From positions 1 through 30,844 of the forward strand of contig CAJKUC010000019.1 of the NCBI GenBank assembly GCA_905203015.1: DNA of 30,844 bases, in the 5' to 3' direction. Under the pieces are notes generated by a model. The model was not told where the DNA came from. It saw only the letters and a program-made list of their open reading frames with translations, and did no database searches. Position numbers and translations under genes: made by a program. The stretch's first letter is position 1. Every line of letters begins with the position of its first letter. Positions 14,959 through 23,121 of this stretch are shown here, one piece after another. This DNA is from an uncultured Christensenella sp. (GTDB lineage: Bacteria > Bacillota > Clostridia > Christensenellales > Borkfalkiaceae).

Positions 14959-16494
14959 ATGAACAAAAAAGGCAAATTTTTAGCGCTCGCAATGACGCTC
15001 ACACTATCGGTAACGTCGGTCTTTGCTGTCGGATGCAGAGGACACAAGAAGATTCCGGGAACTTCTTCATCGATCACGCTCGATAAAGAGAACCTTAGCC
15101 TGGATGCGGGCAGAAGCGAAAAACTTTCGGCAAGCAGTGCCGAAGTGGACTGGAAAACAAGTGATCCGGGCGTGGCTACCGTAGACGAAAACGGTAACGT
15201 AACGGGTGTAAACGAAGGTACGTGCAAGATAACCGCGTCTACGAAAGACGGGAAATTTGAAAGCGAATGCGTCGTTGTGGTTTCCGGTTATCGTCTCAGC
15301 AAAAACGTCGTGTCCGGAATCAACAAAATCGAGAACAACACTTATAACGGAGAAATCAATTACGCCGTGAACGGCAGCGATGACAATGCGTTTGTGGTAT
15401 CTTACGACAGAAGCAAAATGACGAACGCCTGGACAAGCCTTGTCCTTTGGTATGACACAGCCATGGCGGCAACGAGTTTCGAGCTCGATTTCGAAGTTAC
15501 GAAAGGAAGTTTGCCCGTCATACAGTTTGAATTCGGCGGCGAAAGCAGTTTCAAACAGTATCAGCGTTATGCTGTCCGCCCCGGGAAAAATTCGGTTCGT
15601 CTGAATACAACCGACGTGGACCTCGACGGAGAAGGAAGCTATAAAGCCGTATACCTCGAATTGAATAATCCTTGTCCGTTGGAAGGCACGACCGACAAAA
15701 CGAAAGGTGAAACCGAAATTAAGTTCACTAAGATTGCCATGGTAGCGGGTGAAAAACAGGCTCCCGAAGCGCCCGGTTACGCCGAAGTGAAAGACGGCGT
15801 CGTTTATTGGGAACGTGTTTTTGCGGCTTCGGCATACGAATTGGAAGTGGACGGAAACACAATTGACGACCTTATGCAACGCACGCGTCCTTCGGGCGAC
15901 GCTCCGATGATGTGCCGCGCGTATAAACCCACGGAAGAAAAAGCGTTTGCCGTAGGTACGCATCTCGCAAAGATTCGCAGTAAAAACAGCGCGGGCGTTT
16001 CCGAATGGAAAGAGTTTACGTTCACCGTTGCGGCGCCTTCGCAGGAAGTTGCGGCTACCTTCCGCGGGATAACGGGGCATGGCAATAACGAATATAATGA
16101 CCCGAAAGATTTTTATACCGCAACGATAAATAAGGACAATTCCGTAAAAGTCGGATTTACCGCCGCGGATAGCAACAAGTGGAGTACATATGTCTTTAAA
16201 TTCGATACCGCTACCATAGAAGCAACCAAGTTGCACATTAAGGTGCGCCTTGTCGGCGGAAATCTTAAACAAGTGCGGTTTCAGATAGACAAATGGGATT
16301 CCGAGACTTCGTCTTCCAAAACGGTTTACGGTGAAGATCTCGTGTTTGACGATAAAGGAGAAGCCGAATTGACGATAGACGTCGAAAGCGAAAAACTTGC
16401 CGCTTCCACCGGTTCGGTCATGCTTTTCCTGAATAAATACGCTACTGCGGGAGAAAAGATCGAAATCGAAATAATAGACGTTTCGCTTTTCTGA
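14959..16494 (+). CDS. Surface lipoprotein with Big2 domain and two carbohydrate-binding-like domains
   Basis: This is a 511-residue lipoprotein. The ATG follows TTGGAGG. The signal peptide ends VFAVGC with Cys26 as the probable anchor. Residues about 38-112 are a bacterial Ig-like group 2 domain: ITLDKENLSLDAGRSEKL, VDWKTSDPGVATVDENGNVT and GTCKITAS. Two homologous beta-rich domains follow at about 115-265 and 365-511. WTSLVLWYDTAMAATSFELD in the first aligns with WSTYVFKFDTATIEATKLHI in the second, as expected for carbohydrate-binding modules. A fibronectin-III-like segment (about 268-362, ending WKEFTFTVAAP) separates them. No catalytic domain is seen. It is likely to hold glycan at the cell surface for uptake. 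A terminator follows it. Confidence 0.75.
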   Translation: MNKKGKFLALAMTLTLSVTSVFAVGCRGHKKIPGTSSSITLDKENLSLDAGRSEKLSASSAEVDWKTSDPGVATVDENGNVTGVNEGTCKITASTKDGKFESECVVVVSGYRLSKNVVSGINKIENNTYNGEINYAVNGSDDNAFVVSYDRSKMTNAWTSLVLWYDTAMAATSFELDFEVTKGSLPVIQFEFGGESSFKQYQRYAVRPGKNSVRLNTTDVDLDGEGSYKAVYLELNNPCPLEGTTDKTKGETEIKFTKIAMVAGEKQAPEAPGYAEVKDGVVYWERVFAASAYELEVDGNTIDDLMQRTRPSGDAPMMCRAYKPTEEKAFAVGTHLAKIRSKNSAGVSEWKEFTFTVAAPSQEVAATFRGITGHGNNEYNDPKDFYTATINKDNSVKVGFTAADSNKWSTYVFKFDTATIEATKLHIKVRLVGGNLKQVRFQIDKWDSETSSSKTVYGEDLVFDDKGEAELTIDVESEKLAASTGSVMLFLNKYATAGEKIEIEIIDVSLF

Positions 16495-16509
16495 AAGAAT
16501 TGATGACGG

Positions 16510-16545
16510 CGGCGGGCTTAACGATATGCTAAGTCCGCCGTTTTT
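16510..16545 (+). terminator. Terminator after the transport and lipoprotein operon
   Basis: CGGCGGGCTTA (16510-16520) pairs with TAAGTCCGCCG (16530-16540), an 11-bp stem with one wobble, followed by TTTTT. The next gene starts only 12 bases later with no obvious promoter, so partial readthrough probably feeds the hydrolase genes. Confidence 0.85.
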
Positions 16546-16556
16546 CGGGAGATACT

Positions 16557-17735
16557 ATGACGGTTCGTGAATATATTCGCAATAGTTGGGAAAAAAGTTT
16601 AAGAAAAAAAGGACACCGTGCCGACGGAATTCCGTTGCCGTATCCTTATAATTCGCCTTGTGCGGAAGGAATTTTCGACGAGTTTTATTATTGGGATACT
16701 TGTTTTATCAATAAAGGGCTGATAGCCGACGGAAAAATCGAAGACGCGCTCCGTAATGCTCTCGATATGGCGTTCTTGATACAAAAGTACGGGTATATGC
16801 CCAACGCCGCGGTGACGGGTATGCTCAATCGCACGCAGCCGCCCGTTTTCGGCATTATGGTCTGCGATCTGCTTCCATTTATCGACGGCGAAAACGCCGC
16901 GATTCTTTTGTCCGCTATGGAACGAGAATACGATTACTGGATGAGAGAACGCGTATTACCCGGCGGATTGAATCATTACGGCAATTCCGCAGACGCAAAG
17001 ACAAAAATATTTATGGCTGACGAAGCCGAAGTCAGATTGAAACGTAAATTCGAAAACGCCGACAGAGAAACGATAGGAAATAATATTCTTGCCGAATGCG
17101 AATCGGGGTGGGATTTTTCACCGAGATTCGATTTCCGTTGCAGCGAATTTGCCGCCGTCGATCTTAACAGCTTGTTATACCGTTACGAAACGACGCTTGC
17201 GAAATTCGGCGAAAAGGAAAAACGTTTCGGGTATATCGCCGCATCCGAAAAACGGAAAGAAATGATGTATCGTTTTTGTTTCGACGGGCAAAAACTTACC
17301 GACGCCGTTCCCGGAGGACAATTCGGTTGCGTTACGTCCGTTGCCGACATGCTTCCGTTCTGGGCGGGGATAAGTAACGATAAAGACGTTTTATTGCGCA
17401 TTCTGAAAAAATTGGAATATCCTTATGGTATTGCGGCATGCGAAAAAACGGATGAGGATTTTGCAGGGCAGTGGGGATATCCGAACATGTGGGCTCCGCT
17501 TGTATGGTTTGCGTTTTACGCGCTCAAAGCGGTCGGCGCGCCCGAAGAAGCCGAACGGATAGGGAAGAAATATCTTTTAACCGTGGAAGATTGCTTTGCA
17601 AATACGGGAAAGTTATGGGAAAAATACGATGCGGTAAAGGGCGGAAAAGCCACGGCGAACGAGTATACGGAAACGGAAATGTTAGGCTGGACGGCGGGAG
17701 TTTATAACGATATTTATGAAGAAATCAATCAATGA
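16557..17735 (+). CDS. GH37 (trehalase-like) glycoside hydrolase, cytoplasmic
   Basis: This 392-residue protein has no signal peptide, with ATG 16557 after CGGGAG. The fold is an (alpha/alpha)6 barrel by family. Motifs follow the GH37 trehalase order: FDEFYYWDTCFINKGL (about residues 41-56), PNAAVTGMLNRTQPP, ECESGWDFSPRFD with predicted catalytic acid Asp186, QWGYPNMWAPLVW near 305, and a C-terminal GKATANEYTETEMLGWTAGV with predicted base Glu369 in the place of the GGGGEY motif. It is shorter than typical trehalases (about 500-550 residues), so the substrate may be another alpha-glucoside or a related disaccharide. It overlaps the next gene by 20 bases, which indicates co-translation with the GH3 enzyme. 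Confidence 0.82.
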   Translation: MTVREYIRNSWEKSLRKKGHRADGIPLPYPYNSPCAEGIFDEFYYWDTCFINKGLIADGKIEDALRNALDMAFLIQKYGYMPNAAVTGMLNRTQPPVFGIMVCDLLPFIDGENAAILLSAMEREYDYWMRERVLPGGLNHYGNSADAKTKIFMADEAEVRLKRKFENADRETIGNNILAECESGWDFSPRFDFRCSEFAAVDLNSLLYRYETTLAKFGEKEKRFGYIAASEKRKEMMYRFCFDGQKLTDAVPGGQFGCVTSVADMLPFWAGISNDKDVLLRILKKLEYPYGIAACEKTDEDFAGQWGYPNMWAPLVWFAFYALKAVGAPEEAERIGKKYLLTVEDCFANTGKLWEKYDAVKGGKATANEYTETEMLGWTAGVYNDIYEEINQ

Positions 17736-19695
17736 AAAAATAATTGCGGTAACGGGGCGGGACAATTGGTCTACGGCGGAAGTATGCGGACTTCCGTCGC
17801 TCAGAGTTTCCGACGGCCCTCACGGGTTGCGTTTTGTAACCGAAGAGAAAGACGGCGAGCAGATCGCCGCGGAATCGGTTTGTTATCCTACGCTTTCCGC
17901 GCTCGGCAATTCTTTCGACGAGTCGCTTGTATACACCGTAGGGCAGGCTATCGCCGAAGATTGCATAAAACATGACGTTGCGATCATTTTAGGCCCCGGC
18001 GTGAATCTTAAACGCACGCCGCTTTGCGGACGAAATTTCGAATATTTTTCCGAGGACGGAGTTCTTGCGGGAAAACTTGCCGCCGCCTATATCGAAGGCG
18101 TTCAAAGCAAAGGGGTAGGTACGTCGCTGAAACATTTCGCCGCAAACAATCGCGAATACGATCGTTTTTTTCAGAGCAGCGAAATGGACGAGAGAACTTT
18201 GCGCGAAACGTATTGCCGCGCGTTTGAAATCGCGTTGAAAGCAAAGCCCTGGACGGTGATGTGCAGTTATAATCCCGTAAACGGCGTTTACGCTTCCGAA
18301 AACAAGCACCTTTTAAACGATATTCTTCGCAAAGAATTCGGTTTTGACGGGGTTGTCGTTTCCGATTGGGGCGCGGTAAAACATCGCGCGAAGTCGCTTA
18401 AAGCGGGCATCGATCTTGCGATGCCGTATAGCGCCGATTACGGGAAACAACTTGCCGATTGGTATGAAAAAGGATTGATCGACGAAGGAGACCTCGACAG
18501 AAGCGTCGGAAGACTTCGCGAACTTGCGGAAAAATATCGTTCTGCGGTTTCCCGGAGAAGAGTTACGATGACGGAGGAACAAAAGCATGAACTTGCGGTT
18601 CGCGCCGCCGAGGAAAGCGCCGTACTTCTGAAAAACGACGACGATATCCTGCCCGTATGCAAGGATAAGAAAATCGCCGTGATCGGCGGTTTTGCAGAAA
18701 ATCCCGAATTTCAGGGCGGCGGATCGTCAAGGGTAAACGCCAAGGTCTCTCAATCGTTATGCGATTGTCTGAAAAATCTCGGTTTTAACGTGGATTTTGC
18801 CTTAGGCTATATGATCAGATATAACATTCTCACGCCTTTCGGAATACGTTACGCCGTGGAAACGGCGGCAAAAAACGATTGCGCCGTGGTGTGCGTAGGG
18901 AATACGTGGCTTACGGAGAAAGAGGAAACCGATCGTTTTTCGTTGAAACTGAATTCTGCGGCGGAAGATCTTATTCTCGACGTCGCGCAGGTTAATCCGA
19001 ACGTGATTGTGGTTATTTACGCAGGTTCCGCCGTCGACGTTTCCGCGTTCGAAGGAAAGGTAAAAGCAATACTTTATATGGGGTATTGCGGCGAGGGCGC
19101 AAACGAAGCGGCGGCCGATCTGATTTCGGGGAGGGTTTCGCCGTGCGGAAAACTTGCCGAAACTTTCCCGAAAAGCCTTGAAGATACGGCTACGGCGGAT
19201 CGGCGCGGCAACGGCTATTCAGAAAGATATCCGGAGGGTGTTCTCGTCGGATATAAGTATTACGAATATAGCGGGATTGCGCCTGCCTATCCGTTCGGCT
19301 ACGGCCTGTCGTATACGGCGTTTCAATACGGAGATTTGAACGTGAAAAAACTCGGCGAGACTGATTATTACGTCTCTTTTTCCGTAAAAAACGTCGGTCG
19401 GCATGTGGCTTCGGAAATCGTGCAGGTATATATTGCCGACGACGCGAGTATGGTAACGCGTCCGAGAAAAGAACTCGTCGCTTTCGGGAAAAAACGTCTC
19501 GAAGTCGGCGAAACGTGTACGTTCGGGTTCAATCTTACCGAAAGAGATTTTGCCTATTTCAGCCCCGTTTTAAATGAATTTTATGTGGAAAACGGAACTT
19601 TTACGATATTGATCGGCGCAAGCAGCGCGGATATCAGGTTACAGGAAAAAGTGGAAATAAAATTGCCTGACGAGAAGCAGTTTTCACAGTATTGA
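17716..19695 (+). CDS. GH3 beta-glucosidase-like enzyme, cytoplasmic
   Basis: This 659-residue enzyme has no signal peptide. ATG 17716 lies inside the end of the trehalase-like gene, with only a distant GGGAG, so translation is probably coupled. The N-terminal barrel domain has LRVSDGPHGLRF, GPGVNLKRTPLCGRNFEYF, SLKHFAANNREYDRFF, and VVVSDWGAVKHR with predicted nucleophile Asp217. The second (alpha/beta) domain has KIAVIGGFAENPEFQGGGSS and WLTEKEETDRFSLKL, which should supply the acid/base. The C-terminal fibronectin-III-like domain (about 540-650) includes PAYPFGYGLSYTAF. GH3 members of this plan remove non-reducing beta-linked glucose or xylose from oligosaccharides. The product would then be degraded by host metabolism, since no sugar kinase is encoded here. 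Confidence 0.92.
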   Translation: MKKSINEKIIAVTGRDNWSTAEVCGLPSLRVSDGPHGLRFVTEEKDGEQIAAESVCYPTLSALGNSFDESLVYTVGQAIAEDCIKHDVAIILGPGVNLKRTPLCGRNFEYFSEDGVLAGKLAAAYIEGVQSKGVGTSLKHFAANNREYDRFFQSSEMDERTLRETYCRAFEIALKAKPWTVMCSYNPVNGVYASENKHLLNDILRKEFGFDGVVVSDWGAVKHRAKSLKAGIDLAMPYSADYGKQLADWYEKGLIDEGDLDRSVGRLRELAEKYRSAVSRRRVTMTEEQKHELAVRAAEESAVLLKNDDDILPVCKDKKIAVIGGFAENPEFQGGGSSRVNAKVSQSLCDCLKNLGFNVDFALGYMIRYNILTPFGIRYAVETAAKNDCAVVCVGNTWLTEKEETDRFSLKLNSAAEDLILDVAQVNPNVIVVIYAGSAVDVSAFEGKVKAILYMGYCGEGANEAAADLISGRVSPCGKLAETFPKSLEDTATADRRGNGYSERYPEGVLVGYKYYEYSGIAPAYPFGYGLSYTAFQYGDLNVKKLGETDYYVSFSVKNVGRHVASEIVQVYIADDASMVTRPRKELVAFGKKRLEVGETCTFGFNLTERDFAYFSPVLNEFYVENGTFTILIGASSADIRLQEKVEIKLPDEKQFSQY

Positions 19696-19703
19696 GGAAG
19701 AAT

Positions 19704-21221
19704 ATGAAACTAACAATCGATTATCTCGAAGAAGAACGTTTTTTCGGCGGAACGGTCAACGACGGCATTTTTATGCCGTATTCCGCAGGATTTTCGCGCG
19801 ACCTGCGCGTGTGGCACGCAGGAAATCAGGCGTCCTCGTTTTTATTGTCGGACAGAGGAAGAACGATATATTCGGATAAACCTTTTAAATATGAGTTCTT
19901 TTCCGACCATATGGAAGTCGAAGGGGAGGATATCTTTGTGGAACGCAACGGCGACACGCTGAAAAGCGCATACACGTCGATGTGTAAAAAATTCGCTCCT
20001 GCGGGGAAGAATACGATTCCTCCCGAGATCATGTTTTCGAGTCCGCAATATAATACGTGGATAGAAATGGAATGGGATTGCACGCAGGATAAAGTGCTTG
20101 AATATGCCGATCGGATACTTTCACACGGTTATCCGGCAGGAGTTTTAATGATCGACGATTGCTGGTGTCGGGCATACGGAGACTGGAATTTCAACGCCGC
20201 GTCCTTTCCCGATCCGAAAGCAATGATTGATAAATTGCATCGATCGGGTTTTAAGGTCATGCTGTGGTGTTGCCCGTTCGTCAGCCCCGACACGGCTGTT
20301 TTCCGCGAACTGGAAAAACTCGGCGCGCTCGTAAAAAAATCGGACGGAACAACCGCGATTTCTCATTGGTGGAACGGATACAGCGCGGTGCTTGACCTGA
20401 CGAATCCGACGGCAACGGCGTGGTTTGAAAAGCAAGCTTCCGCTTTGATGGACAATTTCGGTATAGACGGTTTTAAATTCGACGCCGCAGACCCCGAATA
20501 TTATGACGACGATTTTGTGTTTTCCGATGGTTCGGAGCGTTCGACGCAGGCGAAAATATGGGCAGAAATCGGCGCGAAATATTCGTTTAACGAATTGCGC
20601 GCCGGGTTTAACGCGGGGTGGCTTCCCGTTGTCAATCGTCTTCGGGATAAAAATCATTCCTGGGATAACGACGGGTTGAACACTTTGATTCCAGACGGGA
20701 TCGCGATGGGTTTATGCGGTTATCAATATCTTTGCCCCGATATGATCGGCGGCGGAATGGTTCCGGATTTTCATCGCGACGGATTTGTTTTCGACGAAGA
20801 ATTGTTCGTGCGTTATTGTCAGGTGGCGGCAATGTTCCCCATGATGCAGTTTTCGCGTGCGCCGTGGAAAGTTTTATCCGAAAACAATCAGAAAATTTGT
20901 CTCGATGCGGTCGGGTTGCACAGCGATCTTGCGGAGTATATCATACAGACGGCAAAGCGTTGCGCCGCTTCCGGCGAGCCTATGATAAGAAATCTCGAAT
21001 ATGCTTATCCTCATAGCGGTTATGCTACGGTGAACGACGAATTTTTGCTTGGTGAAGATATTCTTGTCGCTCCGCAGTTGAAAAAAGGCATGAGTACGAG
21101 GCAGGTGGTTATTCCCGACGGAATATGGGAAGACGCGGCGGGAAAAAAATACCGTAAAGGCATCTATTCGATCGATACGCCGATAACGGTAATTCCCGTA
21201 TTCAAAAGAATCGGCAAATAA
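19704..21221 (+). CDS. GH31 alpha-glycosidase
   Basis: This 505-residue cytoplasmic enzyme starts at ATG 19704 after GAGGAAG, eight bases beyond the GH3 stop; a TTG at 19692 in frame is less likely. The barrel shows GVLMIDDCWCRAYGDWNFN, FKVMLWCCPFVSPD, then GIDGFKFDAADPEYY with predicted nucleophile Asp260, and GYQYLCPDMIGGGM with Asp346 as probable acid/base. A short beta domain follows (LGEDILVAPQLKKGM, ITVIPVFKRIG). The PDMIGGG pattern belongs to the subgroup that includes MYORG-like and alpha-galactosidase-type enzymes rather than classic maltases, so the leaving sugar could be glucose, galactose or another. It is the last cargo gene before the mobilization module. Confidence 0.9.
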   Translation: MKLTIDYLEEERFFGGTVNDGIFMPYSAGFSRDLRVWHAGNQASSFLLSDRGRTIYSDKPFKYEFFSDHMEVEGEDIFVERNGDTLKSAYTSMCKKFAPAGKNTIPPEIMFSSPQYNTWIEMEWDCTQDKVLEYADRILSHGYPAGVLMIDDCWCRAYGDWNFNAASFPDPKAMIDKLHRSGFKVMLWCCPFVSPDTAVFRELEKLGALVKKSDGTTAISHWWNGYSAVLDLTNPTATAWFEKQASALMDNFGIDGFKFDAADPEYYDDDFVFSDGSERSTQAKIWAEIGAKYSFNELRAGFNAGWLPVVNRLRDKNHSWDNDGLNTLIPDGIAMGLCGYQYLCPDMIGGGMVPDFHRDGFVFDEELFVRYCQVAAMFPMMQFSRAPWKVLSENNQKICLDAVGLHSDLAEYIIQTAKRCAASGEPMIRNLEYAYPHSGYATVNDEFLLGEDILVAPQLKKGMSTRQVVIPDGIWEDAAGKKYRKGIYSIDTPITVIPVFKRIGK

Positions 21222-21292
21222 AGTTAAGCGCAGACAGAAATACGCACGGTTTTTAATGAAAAATCGCTGAAAACTTGCCTGAAAACGATATT

Positions 21293-21396
21293 GCAATAGT
21301 TGATTATCGCAATAGCGAGGAACGTATTTGGCTTGCCAAATACCGACTTAATAAGTCGCCTCGTTAGGGAAAAGATTTCCCTAAGACCCTTTTGAA
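21293..21396 (+). other. Candidate oriT of element B with nested hairpins
   Basis: Two GCAATAG direct repeats (21293-21299, 21309-21315) lead into an outer stem CGAGG/CCTCG (21316-21320, 21359-21363). It encloses two perfect hairpins: GTATTTGGC-TT-GCCAAATAC (21324-21343) and CGACTTA-A-TAAGTCG (21344-21358). A third perfect hairpin, TTAGGGAAA-AGA-TTTCCCTAA (21364-21384), follows immediately, then GACCCTTTTGA. Dense perfect dyads ahead of mobC and a relaxase gene are the hallmark of transfer origins. The nic position cannot be told. Confidence 0.6.
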
Positions 21397-21586
21397 AATA
21401 ACGAACGAAAAACATAAAATCAGTTTGCAAAACGGAGAATTTTTCAGGAATATAATAAAAAGCAATTAAATAGAATGATTGACCATCATAGGACAAAAAA
21501 GTTGTCAGATACGGTTAAAGTCGTTGAAGCGTAAAATGTTTCGGCGGCTTTTTTATACCCGAAAATCAGAACGAGGAGGAGCAATA

Positions 21587-21619
21587 ATGGCATGTTACAA
21601 TTTTTATCGCCCGCCGTAA
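21587..21619 (+). other. Mini-ORF MACYNFYRPP with strong ribosome site
   Basis: ATG 21587 follows GAGGAGGAGCAATA and opens 10 codons to TAA. A second strong ribosome site 32 bases after this stop serves mobC, which lacks a normal start codon. The position suggests a leader peptide that affects translation of the mob genes, but it may equally be a chance frame. Confidence 0.25.
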
Positions 21620-21664
21620 AACGGAATTTATAGAACTAATTAAAAAACTACGGGAGGTAACGTT

Positions 21665-21979
21665 ATAGAAAACAGAACGAGACCGTTTGCCTACACGTTT
21701 AGGGCGAACAAAAACGAGAAGAATTTAATCGACAAAGCAATATCCGCAAGCGGACTTACTATGCGCGAATTCATCGTTCGTGCTATCATAAACAAACCCG
21801 TTATCGTAATAGAGCGCGGCGGCGAGATACTCGCGGAATTGAAGCGGCAGGGAAACAATCTGAATCAGGCTGTGAGGAACAATCATTACGGGATAGATAC
21901 AGAGCGCGAAATAAAAAGTTGTATCGCCGACCTGAAGGAATTATACCGTAAAATTTCCGTTGCCGCAGGCGGTGCGTGA
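21665..21979 (+). CDS. mobC: MobC-like relaxosome accessory protein, apparent ATA start
   Basis: This is a 104-residue protein. The family-like sequence begins right at ATA 21665 (IENRTRPFAYTFRANKNE), seven bases after GGGAGG. The only canonical start in frame, ATG 21761, has no ribosome site and would delete the ribbon-helix-helix half. Features are the strand FAYTFRANK, helices LIDKAISASGLTMREFIVRA, and the MobC signature ILAELKRQGNNLNQAVRNN followed by IADLKELYRKI. MobC proteins bind oriT and help the relaxase to open it. The TGA stop overlaps the relaxase ATG (TGATG), so the two genes are translationally coupled. Either AUA initiates translation here or the start codon has mutated. Confidence 0.72.
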   Translation: MENRTRPFAYTFRANKNEKNLIDKAISASGLTMREFIVRAIINKPVIVIERGGEILAELKRQGNNLNQAVRNNHYGIDTEREIKSCIADLKELYRKISVAAGGA

Positions 21980-23121
21980 TGCCGCTTTTTAAATGTAGTG
22001 CGAGCAAGGCGAAACCGAAAAACGGGATAAGGTATATCACCGATCCGAAGAAAGCGGCGTTTGTGTCGGCGAAAAATTTATTCGAGGACGAAGATTACGC
22101 AAAACAGTTTGAAGAAACGGCGAAAAGGTTCGGTAAGGGTGAGAAGTTCGACGAAAGGAAATACTACCATTTCAAATTATCTTGCGCGCGGAAAGATAAC
22201 GTAACGCCCGAAAAAGCCCACGCGTATGCGGAAGAAGTTGCGGAAGCGTTTTTCAAAAATTACGAATGCGTGATCGCAACGCACACGGATACCGAAACGG
22301 TTCACAGCCACATTATCGTAAACGCGGTTGATCCGATTACGGGGAAAAAGTTGCAATTCGGTAAAGCGGAATACGCCGCGATGAAAGACGAAGTCAATCG
22401 AATCGGAAAAGAACACGGGTACACCGAAACGGAATTTCGGAAGCGCGGCAAAAACAGCCGAACGGCGGCAGAAAAGAAAATTATATTAAAAGGGGGAACG
22501 AGTTGGAAAGAAGAACTGCGCGAAGTCATAGCCGAAGCGGTAAAGAAAACGAAATCGCCCGAAGCGTTCAAAAAATATCTTGACGAATGTTACGGCGTAA
22601 AAATCACGCGGGACGGAAAGGATTATTCCTATCTGCACCCGAACAAACAAAAGCCTGTTCGAGGGGCGAAACTCGGAGAAAATTATACGAAGACGGAGGT
22701 AATCAAAAGAATTGGAGAACAGAATTACAGGCAGAAGTCCGGAGCGTATATCGGACGAAGAAGTGGATTTGAGGGAAAATCCGTCGGCAATCGAACTGTG
22801 CGAAGAGGTAAAACGGTTGACGGCGGAAACGCGGGAAGCATTATTAGAGCAAGCCTTAGCGGTATCGAACGAGAAATGCAACGCCTTAATTTCGCGGCTG
22901 AATGCGCGGGTGGAGGACTTGACGCAGCAAGTGAGGAGCGTAGAATGGACGAACGACGCGCTCGTGAGGAGGCTGAAAGAAGACGTAGAGCAGCTGACGA
23001 AAGATATGAAAGAGGACAATCGGAACTTGCTGTCGAGCCTGCGGATAACGCTTCAAAGGATAACGGAAACGGTAACGGAAATACAGCGGCAAGTAAGTAC
23101 AACTATGGCAAAGGCGACTGA
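21979..23121 (+). CDS. MobP-type relaxase of element B
   Basis: This 380-residue relaxase/mobilization nuclease starts at ATG 21979, overlapping the mobC stop. Family features are NGIRYITDPKKA near the start with a candidate nicking tyrosine (about Tyr16), KYYHFKLSCARKDNVTPEKA, and the metal-binding motif with His102, His109 and His111 in THTDTETVHSHIIVNAVDP. The KGGTSWKEELREVIAEAV region follows. The last 136 codons (22712-23121) are also read in a second frame by a coiled-coil membrane gene. The relaxase tail in that overlap includes SLSGIEREMQRLNFA, a segment type found in other MobP relaxases, then a low-complexity arginine and glutamate stretch. The protein nicks oriT and leads the transferred strand. 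Confidence 0.86.
   Translation: MPLFKCSASKAKPKNGIRYITDPKKAAFVSAKNLFEDEDYAKQFEETAKRFGKGEKFDERKYYHFKLSCARKDNVTPEKAHAYAEEVAEAFFKNYECVIATHTDTETVHSHIIVNAVDPITGKKLQFGKAEYAAMKDEVNRIGKEHGYTETEFRKRGKNSRTAAEKKIILKGGTSWKEELREVIAEAVKKTKSPEAFKKYLDECYGVKITRDGKDYSYLHPNKQKPVRGAKLGENYTKTEVIKRIGEQNYRQKSGAYIGRRSGFEGKSVGNRTVRRGKTVDGGNAGSIIRASLSGIEREMQRLNFAAECAGGGLDAASEERRMDERRAREEAERRRRAADERYERGQSELAVEPADNASKDNGNGNGNTAASKYNYGKGD

Larger units (their letters stand above)
21222..21664 (+). other. Non-coding region between sugar cargo and mobilization genes
   Basis: These 443 bases hold no normal-sized gene. The first part has a weak hairpin after the GH31 gene (CGGTTTTT/AAAAATCG). The centre is the nested hairpin array described as the oriT candidate. 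The last part has a 10-codon mini-ORF with a strong ribosome site, a CCGT-AAA-ACGG dyad near 21614-21624 and the ribosome site GGGAGG for mobC. Confidence 0.6.

Noticed and set aside
15067..16272. Long minus-strand frame of 401 codons opposite the Big2 lipoprotein gene
   Set aside because: It has no recognisable domain and no ribosome site, and it lies fully opposite a well-supported lipoprotein gene whose codon pattern creates open antisense frames.
17471..17707. Alternative plus-strand frames inside the GH37 and GH3 genes
   Set aside because: They have no ribosome sites and no domain features, and lie wholly within well-supported enzyme genes, unlike the mobB-like overlap, which extends beyond its partner gene.
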